Shown: one piece after another, positions 36,049 to 45,138 of the stretch
Layout of the letters: every line of letters starts with the position of its first letter
Numbering within the stretch: position 1 is the stretch's first letter
Assembly: GCA_041690495.1 (NCBI GenBank)
Contig: JAWLHE010000008.1
Location: 235,460 to 299,459, forward strand
DNA from: DATAAP01 sp041690495
GTDB taxonomy: Bacteria > Pseudomonadota > Alphaproteobacteria > CACIAM-22H2
Direction of reading: 5' to 3'
Length of the DNA stretch: 64,000 bases
Program-made: the position numbers and the translations under genes
The notes under the pieces: generated by a model
Seen by the model: only the letters and a program-made list of their open reading frames with translations
Databases searched by the model: none
Told to the model about the DNA's origin: nothing

Positions 36049-37341
36049 ATGACCATGAACGGGACAGCGCATGCCGTGGTGCCGGACATCGCCGCGTGGT
36101 CGGCCGACGTCTTCGCGGAGCGCGACGGGCCCGACGCGCGCCCGGTGCTCGGACCGGTGCTGGCGCGCGGCTGCATCACGCTGATCGCCGGCGCGCGCGG
36201 CACCGGCAAGAGCTGGCTGGCGCTGGCGATGGCACATGCCGCGGCACGGGGCGGCTCGCTCGCCGGCTGGCGCGCGCGCAAACCCTGCCGCGTCGTCCTT
36301 GTCGATGCCGCCGGCAGCGAGGCGCTACTGCGCCGCAGACTCGCCGCACTGGCGCGCGGCGAACCGTCGCCCAACCTCGTGATCGCGCCGGGCGATGCGC
36401 AGTCTTCCGGCCTGCCCGACGTGGCGAGCGAGGCGGGCCGTACCGCGCTCGACCGCCTGGCGACCGATGCCGATCTCGTCGTGATCGACGGGCTCGCCAC
36501 ACTGGTCGGCCCGGGACGCGGCGTCGGGTCGCGCTGGGCGGCGCTGACAGGCTGGCTGCGCGGCTTGCGCCGGCGCAACTGCGCGGTGCTGCTGGTCGAT
36601 GCGGCGGAGCCGCGCGCCATCGCCGCCCTGGCCGACACGGTGCTGCGGCTCGCCCTTCCGCCCGGTGCGGGGCTGGACGACGGTGTGCGCTGCCTGGTGC
36701 GCGTCGCCGCGGCGCGGGCGATGGCGGGCGAGGACTGCCGCCGTTTCGAGCTGCGGCTGTCGCTGAGGGGCGGCCGCGCTGCATGGACGCGGCTCGACGA
36801 CGTCGACCATCGCGCCGTCGCCGCATGGCGTCTGCATGAGGACGGCTGTTCGTCGCGCGAGATCGCGCGGGCGCTCGACGTCTCGGCGGCTACGGCGTGG
36901 CGCCTGGTCGAGCGCGGCGGGGCGCTGCCGGCGCATTTGCGCGATTTCGCCGCGTTGCCCGAGCTCGACGACGAGGACCGGGCCCGCGAAGCCGCCGCCC
37001 GCCTCGCCGCGGCGCGCGGGCGGGAGAGGGCGCGCGTGTGGGCGGCATCGTCGCGGCGGAACGGGTCTCATCCTCCGCCTCCTCGTCCGGAGCCTGTCGA
37101 AGGACCCGCAAGCGGGAGAAGGGACGCGGCCGGGCGCACTTCGGAGCCCGCGTCTGGCTGCGGAGCAACGTCCAGCGACGTCGCAAAGGGTGAGGATGGC
37201 GCCGCCGCCGCGATGGACGGGGAGAAGGTGCCGACAGCAAACGCCCCTGAAGCAGTGAAGCACCCGCCGCCGCCGCTCACCCGCGCCCAGCTCCAATGGC
37301 GCATGCCGATGAGCAGCCTCCTCCGCAACTGCCCGCCGTGA
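36049..37341 (+). CDS. RecA-like AAA ATPase with helix-turn-helix and a repeat-derived tail
   Basis: 430 aa. Walker A GARGTGKSWLALAMAHAAA (about residues 48-66) and Walker B DLVVIDGLATLV resemble RepA-type hexameric helicases and AAA_25 proteins. A helix-turn-helix follows at about 270-285 (SSREIARALDVSAATAWRLV). The Pro-rich tail from about 340 is low complexity and contains PEPVEGPASG, the translation of a genomic palindromic repeat. The start is ATG 36049 after AGGGAGGACGAAG. It probably acts on DNA; the exact role is unknown. Confidence 0.65.
   Translation: MTMNGTAHAVVPDIAAWSADVFAERDGPDARPVLGPVLARGCITLIAGARGTGKSWLALAMAHAAARGGSLAGWRARKPCRVVLVDAAGSEALLRRRLAALARGEPSPNLVIAPGDAQSSGLPDVASEAGRTALDRLATDADLVVIDGLATLVGPGRGVGSRWAALTGWLRGLRRRNCAVLLVDAAEPRAIAALADTVLRLALPPGAGLDDGVRCLVRVAAARAMAGEDCRRFELRLSLRGGRAAWTRLDDVDHRAVAAWRLHEDGCSSREIARALDVSAATAWRLVERGGALPAHLRDFAALPELDDEDRAREAAARLAAARGRERARVWAASSRRNGSHPPPPRPEPVEGPASGRRDAAGRTSEPASGCGATSSDVAKGEDGAAAAMDGEKVPTANAPEAVKHPPPPLTRAQLQWRMPMSSLLRNCPP
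37081..37110 (+). repeat. Palindromic-repeat copy inside a coding region
   Basis: CCTCGTCCGGAGCCTGTCGA followed by AGGACCCGCA is a diverged copy of the core at 21677 and 38377. It is read in frame as part of the ATPase tail (PRPEPVEGP). Confidence 0.75.
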
Positions 37342-37420
37342 TTCCCGCCACGCGAGAGGTTCGGCTTATCGTGCGCCACCGCATCGGCTATAACCTTGCG
37401 CAAGCGCAGGGGAGGAAAGA

Positions 37421-38317
37421 ATGTCCATGACCAGCCGCACCGGCGCGGTCCTCGCGGCCATCATCGCCATCATCCTGGTGCTGCCGGCCGCGGCGCAACC
37501 GCACCACGGATATGGCGACCAGCTCGCCCAGGCACCGGCGACGCGCGAGATCACCAGGATCGCCGGCGAGATCTACCGTTTCCGCAACAACAACCACTAT
37601 TCGATCTTCGTGGTGACGCCGGCCGGCATCATCGCCACCGACCCGATCAACCGGGACGCCGCGACATGGCTGAAGGCGGAGCTGCAGCGGCGGTTCGGCG
37701 CGCCGGTGCGCTGGCTCGTCTACAGCCACGACCATGCCGACCACATCGCCGGCGGTGAGGTGTTTGCCGACACCGCGATCGTGGTGGCGCACGAGCGCGC
37801 GCGCGAGGTGATCATCGGCGAGAAGCGCCCGACGGCGGTGCCGAGCGTCACGTTCTCGGAGCGCGCGATGATCGATCTCGGCGGCACGGTGATGCAGCTC
37901 ATCCATGCGGGCCGCAACCATTCCGACAACTCGATCGTCATGTACTTCCCGGTCGAGCGCGTGCTGTTCGCGGTCGATTTCATCCCGGTCGAGGCGATGG
38001 CGTTCCGCGACTTCCCCGACGCCTACATGCCGGACTGGATCGAATCGCTGCGCCGCGTCGAGCAGATCGACTTCGACATTCTCGTTCCCGGCCACGGCCC
38101 GCTCGGCAACAGGCAGCACGTCACCGCCTTCCGCAACTATCTCGAGGACCTGCGCGGCCAGGTCCTGGCGCTGGCGCGCGAGGGCAGGTCGCTCGACGAG
38201 GTCAGGCGCATGGTCGATCTCGACAAGTACCGCAGCTGGTCCGGATTCGAGCAGATGGCGCAGCTCAACATCGAGGGCATGTACCGTCTCGTGCAGGCGA
38301 ACCGGCGGGGGAATTGA
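37421..38317 (+). CDS. Exported metallo-beta-lactamase-fold hydrolase
   Basis: 298 aa. A Sec signal is at 1-25 (VLAAIIAIILVLPAAAQ). The zinc motif is YSHDHADHIAGGE, with further ligand His in HAGRNHSD and LVPGHGPLG. It matches the quinoprotein-relay or MBL hydrolase group rather than a known lactamase. The start is ATG 37421 with GGGGAGGAAAG upstream. The substrate is unknown. Confidence 0.82.
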   Translation: MSMTSRTGAVLAAIIAIILVLPAAAQPHHGYGDQLAQAPATREITRIAGEIYRFRNNNHYSIFVVTPAGIIATDPINRDAATWLKAELQRRFGAPVRWLVYSHDHADHIAGGEVFADTAIVVAHERAREVIIGEKRPTAVPSVTFSERAMIDLGGTVMQLIHAGRNHSDNSIVMYFPVERVLFAVDFIPVEAMAFRDFPDAYMPDWIESLRRVEQIDFDILVPGHGPLGNRQHVTAFRNYLEDLRGQVLALAREGRSLDEVRRMVDLDKYRSWSGFEQMAQLNIEGMYRLVQANRRGN

Positions 38318-38329
38318 TAGCGCAGTTGC

Positions 38330-38406
38330 CCTCATGCTTCGACAAGCTCAGCATGAGGCGCATTGTTAGAACGGCCTCGTCCTGAGCTTGTCGAAGGGCG
38401 AGGCCG
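38330..38406. repeat. Two facing copies of the GCTTGTCGAAG palindromic repeat
   Basis: CCTCATGCT/AGCATGAGG (38330-38358) and CGGCCTCG/CGAGGCCG (38372-38406) are stems around the shared core GAGCTTGTCGAAG, the first in reverse orientation. They lie between the MBL gene and denD and could separate their transcripts. Confidence 0.8.
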
Positions 38407-38437
38407 ACGCACGGACGCAATAAACGGAAAGAACGCC

Positions 38438-39418
38438 ATGCAAGTCGTGATCACCGGCGGCGCCGGCATGCTCGGAAAGAAACTCGCGAAGAAGCTGCTC
38501 GAGCGCGGCACGCTCGCCGGGCCGGACGGGAGGCAGCGCACCATCGAGAAGCTCATCCTGATGGACGTGGCGGAAGCGCCTGACATCCCGAAGGACAAGC
38601 GCGTCCGGTTCGTCGCCGGCGAGGTCTACGATCCGGACCTGATGCGCCGGCTCATCAGCGGCGACACCAACAGCGTCTTCCACTTCGCCGCCATCGTCAG
38701 CGCCGGCGCCGAGGCGGATTTCGATCTCGGCTACCGTGTCAATCTCGACGGCACCCGCGTCGTGCTCGAAGCCTGCCGCGCGCTGCCGACGCCGCCGCGC
38801 GTCGTCTTTACCTCGTCGATCGCGGTCTATGGCGGCGACATGCCGCCTGTGATCACCGACGAGCAGAAGCTGACGCCGCAGACTTCTTATGGTGCGCAGA
38901 AGGCGATGGGCGAGCTGCTGGTCGCGGACTACACCCGCAAGGGCTTCGTCGACGGCCGCGCGCTGCGGCTTCCCACCATCGTCGTGCGGCCGGGCAAGCC
39001 GAACAAGGCGGCCTCGACCTTCGCCTCCTCGATCATCCGCGAGCCGCTGCAGGGCCAGGAGGCGGTCTGCCCGGTCAGGCCCGACAACTGGATGCCGCTG
39101 CTCAGCCCGCGCAAGACCGTGGAATGCTTCATCCACGCCCACGAACTCGCGTCAGAGAAGTGGGGCACCAACCGCACGCTGATGCTGCCGTCCTTCGACG
39201 TCACGGTCGGCGAGATGGCCGAGGCGGTGAAGCGCGTCGCCGGCAACGACGCGTACAGGAAGATCGTCTGGAAACAGGACCCGCTGATCCAGAAGATCGT
39301 CGACGGCTGGCCGGCGCGGCTCGACAGCAAACGCGCCCGCGGCATGGGGTTGACCGACGACGGCTCGGTCGACGCGATCATCCAGGCCTTCATCGAGGAC
39401 GATTTGCGCGCCGTCTGA
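38438..39418 (+). CDS. denD: D-erythronate dehydrogenase-type NAD-dependent epimerase/dehydrogenase
   Basis: 326 aa, extended SDR. The Gly-rich NAD motif is VVITGGAGMLGKKLAKKL, the active-site Tyr/Lys are in TSYGAQKAMGE, and RLPTIVVRPGKPNKAASTFA and DNWMPLLSPRKTVE are typical of DenD, which oxidises D-erythronate to 2-oxotetronate. The start is ATG 38438. The downstream kinase and isomerase (DtnK, OiaA/OtnI) are not in the window, so a related tetronate or sugar acid remains possible. Confidence 0.8.
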   Translation: MQVVITGGAGMLGKKLAKKLLERGTLAGPDGRQRTIEKLILMDVAEAPDIPKDKRVRFVAGEVYDPDLMRRLISGDTNSVFHFAAIVSAGAEADFDLGYRVNLDGTRVVLEACRALPTPPRVVFTSSIAVYGGDMPPVITDEQKLTPQTSYGAQKAMGELLVADYTRKGFVDGRALRLPTIVVRPGKPNKAASTFASSIIREPLQGQEAVCPVRPDNWMPLLSPRKTVECFIHAHELASEKWGTNRTLMLPSFDVTVGEMAEAVKRVAGNDAYRKIVWKQDPLIQKIVDGWPARLDSKRARGMGLTDDGSVDAIIQAFIEDDLRAV

Positions 39419-39593
39419 GGGACGGCCGCTTGGGCTCTGATTTCGCCCGTAGTTTGCTCGGATTGATCGGGCCGGGAGCCGGCGGCTCGCTTATCCTGAT
39501 ACCGAAAACTCCGCAACCTAAACAGGTCGTAAAGAATTTTTCGGGGAAGTCCCGCGCGTAGTGGTACCGCCTGCTTCGAGCGGAGTTACGCGT

Positions 39594-40114
39594 ATGAAGA
39601 GCATGAAGAATCCGAGCGAATCATCCTCGATCCCCTCCTTGTTGGGCCGCGCCCGGGCGGCGGGCCTCGTGTCCCGGATCAAGATCGGACAGCGCCTCTA
39701 TTTTCGGCTTCGGCCTTGTCCTGGTGCTGCTTGCCTTTGTCGGCGTGGTCGCCTTCAACGGGCTGAAGACCTCCGGTCGCGCCCTCGAGGAGTCGGACCG
39801 GCTGACCGCCAACACGCTGACCGCCCTGGCCATCGAGCGCAACGTCGTCGCCCTGGAGCGAGAGGCCGGCGAGTATGCCGCCTCCGGCGATGCCGCCGCC
39901 CTGCAGCGCGCGCGTGACCTGGCCGCGCAGATCCGCGATGGACTGCAGCAGGCGGAGACGGCGGCGGGAGCGGCGGAGCAGCGGCCGATCGTCCGGAAGA
40001 TGATCGAGTTCGAGACCGCATTCAGCGAGGGGCTCGACCGGGTCGCAGACCTGCGAGGCGGAGTCGCTGCGCGCCCAGGTCGACCAGTTCCTTGCAGCCG
40101 TTCGCGCGGCCTGA
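39594..40114 (+). pseudogene. Remnant of a methyl-accepting chemotaxis protein (N-terminal part)
   Basis: ATG 39594 opens a frame reading ARAAGLVSRIKIGQRLYF, the start of a chemoreceptor just before TM1. An extra T in the run 39701-39704 shifts the frame; the next frame continues with GFGLVLVLLAFVGVVAFNGL and the helical sensor region (LTANTLTALAIERNVVALE). A second shift near 40055 leads to ESLRAQVDQFLAAVRAA and a stop at 40114. The HAMP and signalling domains are absent. Confidence 0.7.
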
Positions 40115-40162
40115 TCCGCGGAGCGGCGAACGTGGCGCGGATGACCGACGTCGTGCGGAGGC

Positions 40163-40918
40163 CTACAACGCGATGGTGATGCCGCCGTCGACGACCATGG
40201 TGTGGCCGTTGACGTAGGCGGCTTCGTCGGAGGCGAGGAAGACGGCGGCGGCACCCAGCTCGTCGGGCTGGCCCCAGCGGCCGACCGGCGTGCGCCGCTC
40301 GATCATGCTCGTGAAAGCCTTGTCGGCGAGCAGCGGCGTGTTGATCTCGGTGACGAAATAGCCGGGCGCGATGGCGTTGACCGTGATGCCTTGCGGGCCG
40401 AGTTCGACCGCCATGGCGCGCGTCAGGGAATCGAGCGCTGCCTTGGCGGCGGCGTAGGCCGGGATCGTCGGCCGCGCGACCCGTCCCATGATCGAAGTGG
40501 TGTTGATGATGCGGCCGTGCCGGTTGCGCGTCATGATCTTCGCCGCCTCGCGCGCCAGCACGAATGCCGCCGTAAGATGCGTGGCGATGACCGACTGGAA
40601 ATCCGGGGTCTTGTAGTCGAGCACGGCGCCACGGATGTTGCTGCCGGCATTGGAGACTAGGATGTCGAGCCGGCCGTGTTCGCGGTCGACGCGGGCGACG
40701 GCGTCGATCGCCGCCTTCTCGTCGCAGACGTCGAACGCCAGGGCGGTTGCGGCGATCTTGTCCTTGCGCAGCATCTCGGCCGCCGATTCGAGGCGGCCAG
40801 CGCCGCGGGCGTTGATGACGATCGTGGCGCCGGCCTTGCCGAGCGCCTTGGCCATCGCGAAGCCGAGGCCGCGCGAGCCCCCGGTGACCAGCGCTACCCG
40901 TCCCTTGAGCGAGAACAT
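40163..40918 (-). CDS. Classical SDR oxidoreductase, gluconate 5-dehydrogenase-like
   Basis: 251 aa. The NAD(P) motif TGGSRGLGFAMAKAL, SNAGSN, catalytic Ser in INTTSIMG and YxxxK in PAYAAAKAALD, plus NAIAPGYFVTE. The nearest group is gluconate/3-ketoacyl-type SDRs that act on sugar acids. The start is ATG 40918. It lies next to ManD and the chemoreceptor remnant, and probably serves sugar-acid metabolism. Confidence 0.8.
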   Translation of the reverse strand: MFSLKGRVALVTGGSRGLGFAMAKALGKAGATIVINARGAGRLESAAEMLRKDKIAATALAFDVCDEKAAIDAVARVDREHGRLDILVSNAGSNIRGAVLDYKTPDFQSVIATHLTAAFVLAREAAKIMTRNRHGRIINTTSIMGRVARPTIPAYAAAKAALDSLTRAMAVELGPQGITVNAIAPGYFVTEINTPLLADKAFTSMIERRTPVGRWGQPDELGAAAVFLASDEAAYVNGHTMVVDGGITIAL

Positions 40919-41099
40919 CGGTTGCTCCGAGAGGAAGTTTTGAATGCGGTCGTCAATCTCGGTGATGGCGAACGGGCCGCCGCGACGGCCGCGCGCGCCG
41001 TGGATCGTTCTTCTGATCGAAAGCGTATCACAACGATCCGTGGAAGGCGAAGCCGCGGCGGGCGTGGAGAAATGCGAAACGCGCGCAGGGAACCATGGC

Positions 41100-42308
41100 T
41101 CACCAGTTCCACATCGAGCCGTCGGTCAGGCGGTTCACCGGCAGGGAGGCCGGCTTGTACGGGTACCTGGCGGCGAGCTTCTCGTCGATGTCGACGCCGT
41201 GGCCCGGCTGGTCGCCGGGATGGAGGAAGCCGTCCTTGAAGCTATAGGCGTGCGGGAATACGGCATCGGTCTCCTCGGTGTGACGCATGTATTCCTGCAC
41301 GCCGAAATTCGGGACCCAGATGTCGAAGTGGAGTGCCGCCCCCATGCACACCGGCGAGAGGTCGGTGGCGCCGTGGCAGCCGGTGCGCACGTGGTAGAGA
41401 TCGGCCAGCGCCGCGATGCGGCGCAGATGGGTAATGCCGCCGGCATGCACGACGGTGGTACGGATGAAATCGATGAGCTGCTCCTGGATCAGGATGTGAC
41501 AGTCGTGGATCGCGTTGAACACCTCGCCGACGGCGAGCGGCGTCACCGTGTGCTGGCGGATCAGGCGGAAGCCCTCCTGGAGCTCCGCCGGCGTCGGGTC
41601 CTCGAGCCAGAACAGGCGATAGGGCTCGAGCGCCTTGCCGAGCCGACCGGCCTCGATCGGCGTCAGGCGGTGATGGACGTCGTGCAGCAGGTGATGTCCG
41701 AAGCCGTATTTCGTACGCAGCGCTTCGAACAGCTTCGGCACGTGATCGACGTACTTCGCGGTGTCCCACAAAGTCTCGGACGGCAGGGCTGCATCCGCCG
41801 GCTCGTAATACATCTTGTCCTTGGCGACGCCGTAGGTGGAGGCGAGGCCGGGGATGCCGGACTGCGCGCGGATCGCCTTGTAGCCAAGATCGATGTACTT
41901 CCCGACCTCGTCGATCGTCTCGGCGATATCGCGTCCGTTGGCGTGCCCGTAGACCATCACGCCGTCGCGCGAGCGCCCGCCGAGCAGCTGGTAGAGCGGC
42001 ATGCCCGCGGCCTTCGCCTTGATGTCCCACAGCGCGGTGTCGACCGCGGCGATCGCCGACATCGTCACCGGCCCGCGCCGCCAGTAGGCGCCGCGATAGA
42101 GATATTGCCAGATGTCCTCGATGCGCTGCGGGTCGCGGCCGATCAGGCACGGCACGACGTGGTCGGCGAGATAGGAGGCGACCGCCTTCTCGCGCCCGTT
42201 GAGGGTCGCGTCGCCGAGCCCGTAGATCCCCTCGTCGGTCTCGATCTTGAGGGTGACGAAGTTGCGGCCCGGACACGTGACGATCACCCGGGCGTCCCTG
42301 ATCTTCAT
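41100..42308 (-). CDS. manD: D-mannonate dehydratase, enolase superfamily (ManD/RspA)
   Basis: 402 aa. It converts D-mannonate to 2-keto-3-deoxygluconate. The N-terminal MKIRDARVIVTCPGRNFVTL, the VMVYGHANGRDI catalytic loop, LLHDVHHRLTP, LFWLEDPTPAE and VGEVFNAIHD (Mg ligands) and HCGAT-like GCHGATDLSP identify ManD. Its start overlaps the stop of the TPR-methyltransferase (ATGA), so the two are cotranscribed. It complements UxaC and the UxuB-like reductase in the divergent operon. Confidence 0.9.
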   Translation of the reverse strand: MKIRDARVIVTCPGRNFVTLKIETDEGIYGLGDATLNGREKAVASYLADHVVPCLIGRDPQRIEDIWQYLYRGAYWRRGPVTMSAIAAVDTALWDIKAKAAGMPLYQLLGGRSRDGVMVYGHANGRDIAETIDEVGKYIDLGYKAIRAQSGIPGLASTYGVAKDKMYYEPADAALPSETLWDTAKYVDHVPKLFEALRTKYGFGHHLLHDVHHRLTPIEAGRLGKALEPYRLFWLEDPTPAELQEGFRLIRQHTVTPLAVGEVFNAIHDCHILIQEQLIDFIRTTVVHAGGITHLRRIAALADLYHVRTGCHGATDLSPVCMGAALHFDIWVPNFGVQEYMRHTEETDAVFPHAYSFKDGFLHPGDQPGHGVDIDEKLAARYPYKPASLPVNRLTDGSMWNW

Positions 42309-44263
42309 TGCTGTCCTCGTCCGGTTTGCGGCGGTTTTGTGACCCAGAACTGGTACATCCCGGCGAACATGTCCGGGTTGTCGCGCTCGAATGCGTCCCA
42401 GTTCGCCAGAACCCGCATCTGCGGATCGCCGGGAAAGCGCGCGCGGAACCGCGCGGCGATGTCGCCGCCGAGCGCGTCGAAGCCGAGGAAGTCGAGTCCG
42501 AGGTCCTCCAGGGCGGAGGCGATGCGGGGAAGGGTGAAGCGGTGCTCCTGCACGTGGAACAGCAGGTCGCGGCAGCCGCTCGCGCTGTAGAAGTCGCGGT
42601 TGGTGCGCAGCCGGCGCACGACGCTGTCATCCATCTGCGCGAGAATCTCGCGGCGCGCGCTGCGAATGCCTTCCAGCGTCGCGTCGAAGCCGCGCGTAGC
42701 GATGAACGCTCGCGCGGCCACGATCGGGCGGCGCGCCAGCTCGCTGTAGAGCGCGATCAGCATGAGGCCGCCGGGCTTCAGCAGATCGGTCAGCACGCGC
42801 CAGCCGGCGAGCGGGTCGTCGAGATGATGCAGCACGCCGGCCGATTCGATGATGTCGAAGCGGCGGTCGAGCGCGCCGAGCTCGAGGATGTCGGCCTGCG
42901 CGTAGTCGAGATTGGCGAGGCCCATCTCGCGCGCGCGGCGCAGCGCGAAGCCGAGGCTGGCGAGGCTGAGATCGACAGCGAGAACGCGGCCTCTTGGATA
43001 GCGCATCGCCGTCGCCGCCGAATGCTGCCCGGTGCCGCAGCCGGCGACGAGGATCTCCGGCGCTTCGGTGCCGAGCCGGTCGGAGATTGCCGTCGCCGGC
43101 CGCGGCCGTGCCACGCCGCGCCAGCGCGGATAGGGATTGGCTTCGTACTGGTCGCGCACCGCCAGGGAGACGGCATCGCGGATCGCGGTCAGCGCCGGAA
43201 TCGCGCTGCGCAGGCGCTCTTCCTCGACCGGTTCGGCGATCTGCCGGCGGATGAGGACATCGACCGGCATCGGCCAGTCGGCGGCGCCGATCGCGGCGGC
43301 GTACGGCAGGCGGTGCAAGGGTCGATAGGCGGCGAGGATTGCGACGCGCGCCGGTGCAACCGCTTCATTGTTCCGAAAGGCGGCTGCCGTTTCGCTTTCG
43401 AGCCGCGCGACCGCGGCACTCTCCGCATCCGTCTCGACATAGACGTATTCGGTCGCGAAGCATTGCGCGGCGATGGCGCAGAGCAGCGGCAGTGGAGCGG
43501 CCTCGCTCCGACGCAGGGCGGCTGCACGCCAGCGCGTCAGCGTCGCCTCGATCTCCGGATCGGCGACGATCGCCGTTTCGAGGAGACGGACGAAAAGATT
43601 CTGGTCCGGAATCGATTCGGGCGGATCCGGCTGCGCACAGGCCTCGGTGAAACCGGGAGCAAGCCGGAGATAGCTCAGGATCGCGTGACAGACCGGATTC
43701 GGGTCGATCGCCGGGTGGGCGAGCAGGCGCAGGAGAACGTCGTGCAGCTGCGGGTCGCGCTTGATGAAGACGGTGGTCTCCAACGCCCGCGCGAGCGCCA
43801 CCCAGTGACCGGCGTCGTCGGGCGCCAGCGCGATCGCCTCGCGCCACAGCGGCACCGCCTCGCCGGCGCGGTTCTCGGATTCGAGGAAAGCGCCGATGCG
43901 GGCGATTGCGCGCAGCAGCGCCGTGTGCGCCTCGCGGAAATCCGGGCGCAGCCCGAGTGCCGTGCGGTAGGCCTGCAGCGCCTCGTCGCCCCGGCCGCTC
44001 GCAAGCAGGACGTTGGCAAGGTTCAGCCGGATCTCGGGATTCGCGGCGCTGAGTTGCGCCGCGCGCTGCAGGCGCGGCAGCGCCCGGTCGGGCCGGCCCT
44101 GCTGCGCCTCGAGCACGCCGAGCAGATGCAGCGCATCGGCGTGGTCAGGCGCGACCCGCAGCACGCTCATATATGCTGCGGCTGCTTCATCGAGGCGCCC
44201 GCCCTGGTGATGGCGAACCGCTGTCCCGAACAGGGAGGCGGCGAAGGTCGGTGCGGCTTTCAC
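42305..44263 (-). CDS. TPR-repeat protein fused to a SAM methyltransferase
   Basis: 652 aa. TPR units cover about 1-135 (GGRLDEAAAAYMSVLRVAPD, EIRLNLANVLLASGRGDEAL). A long middle helical region follows. The class I methyltransferase is at about 395-560, with motif I ILVAGCGTGQHSAATAM and DIIESAGVLHHLDDPLAGW. It is first in a two-gene operon with manD, overlapping by 4 nt, and divergent from the GntR/uxaC operon. The substrate is unknown; protein or small-molecule targets are both possible. Confidence 0.78.
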   Translation of the reverse strand: MKAAPTFAASLFGTAVRHHQGGRLDEAAAAYMSVLRVAPDHADALHLLGVLEAQQGRPDRALPRLQRAAQLSAANPEIRLNLANVLLASGRGDEALQAYRTALGLRPDFREAHTALLRAIARIGAFLESENRAGEAVPLWREAIALAPDDAGHWVALARALETTVFIKRDPQLHDVLLRLLAHPAIDPNPVCHAILSYLRLAPGFTEACAQPDPPESIPDQNLFVRLLETAIVADPEIEATLTRWRAAALRRSEAAPLPLLCAIAAQCFATEYVYVETDAESAAVARLESETAAAFRNNEAVAPARVAILAAYRPLHRLPYAAAIGAADWPMPVDVLIRRQIAEPVEEERLRSAIPALTAIRDAVSLAVRDQYEANPYPRWRGVARPRPATAISDRLGTEAPEILVAGCGTGQHSAATAMRYPRGRVLAVDLSLASLGFALRRAREMGLANLDYAQADILELGALDRRFDIIESAGVLHHLDDPLAGWRVLTDLLKPGGLMLIALYSELARRPIVAARAFIATRGFDATLEGIRSARREILAQMDDSVVRRLRTNRDFYSASGCRDLLFHVQEHRFTLPRIASALEDLGLDFLGFDALGGDIAARFRARFPGDPQMRVLANWDAFERDNPDMFAGMYQFWVTKPPQTGRGQQ

Positions 44264-44346
44264 GGAATCGCAGCGCTTTTTACTTCATTTACCAGAGCTT
44301 GCGCCCGACGCCGGGCGGGTTTGACACCGCATTCGGCTCAAGGCAG

Positions 44347-44369
44347 ATTGGCCTGACCACTAGGCCAAT
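44347..44369. promoter_or_regulatory. Perfect operator-like palindrome in the divergent hexuronate promoter
   Basis: ATTGGCCT, a 7-bp spacer and AGGCCAAT. It lies 67 bp before the GntR start and 84 bp before the methyltransferase/manD start, in an AT-rich patch. It is a good candidate for the FCD-type regulator's own binding site. Confidence 0.65.
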
Positions 44370-44435
44370 ATACCATCGCCCACGCGTCGTGCATTGTCGA
44401 GAAGGGCAAGCACGGAGGGGAGCCGCCGGTAGCGC

Positions 44436-45131
44436 ATGCCCGTCCAGGCCGTCGAGAATCGCCGCTTATACCGTCAGATCGCCGATCAGATCGAGAGGCT
44501 GATCGCTTCGGGGAGGTTCGCGCCAGGCGAGCGCCTGCCGCCGGAGCGCGATCTCGCGGCCAAACTCGGCGTCAGCCGCGCCACGGTGCGCGAGGCAATG
44601 ATCGCACTGGAGCTCGGCGGTCTCGTCGACATCCGCATCGGCTCGGGAATCTACGTCTCCGGAGTTGGCGGCAACGCGCCCGAGGACGATGCGGGGCCGG
44701 GTCCGTTCGAGCTGCTCGACGCGCGCGGCGCCATCGAGGGCGGCACGGCGGCGCTCGCCGCGGTCAATGCAACCGACGAGGAGCTGACGGCTCTCCGCGA
44801 AACGCTCGAGGTGATGCGCCGCGAGCAGGCGAGCGGCGCCGACAACGAGGACGGCGACCGGCTGTTCCATATCGGAATCGCGCGCGCGACCCACAACGCC
44901 TTGCTCGCGCGTACGGTGATCGAGCTGTGGGAATGGACGCGCGCACCGATGTGGACGCGCCTCAACGACAATCTCTACATGCGCGTCAACCGCCCGCGCT
45001 GGCTGGCGGATCATGAGCGCATTCTCGATGCGCTGTGGCGACGCGATGCCGCAGACGCCCGCACGGCGATGGGCGATCACCTCGCGCATGTAAAGGACGC
45101 GCTGCTCAAGGCGACGGATGAGACCGGCTGA
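44436..45131 (+). CDS. GntR-family regulator, FCD subgroup (UxuR/ExuR-like)
   Basis: 231 aa. The winged HTH is at about 10-75 (LPPERDLAAKLGVSRATVRE, IRIGSGIYVSG); the FCD domain has metal-type His in RLFHIGIARATHN, DHERILDAL and MGDHLAHV. It heads the operon with uronate isomerase, so it is most likely the hexuronate-responsive repressor. The palindrome at 44347-44369 is its probable operator. Confidence 0.85.
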   Translation: MPVQAVENRRLYRQIADQIERLIASGRFAPGERLPPERDLAAKLGVSRATVREAMIALELGGLVDIRIGSGIYVSGVGGNAPEDDAGPGPFELLDARGAIEGGTAALAAVNATDEELTALRETLEVMRREQASGADNEDGDRLFHIGIARATHNALLARTVIELWEWTRAPMWTRLNDNLYMRVNRPRWLADHERILDALWRRDAADARTAMGDHLAHVKDALLKATDETG

Positions 45132-45138
45132 GAATGCA

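Noticed and set aside
42308..44356. 682-aa plus-strand frame across the TPR-methyltransferase
   Set aside because: The other strand carries TPR and SAM motifs; this frame is His/Arg-rich shadow sequence.
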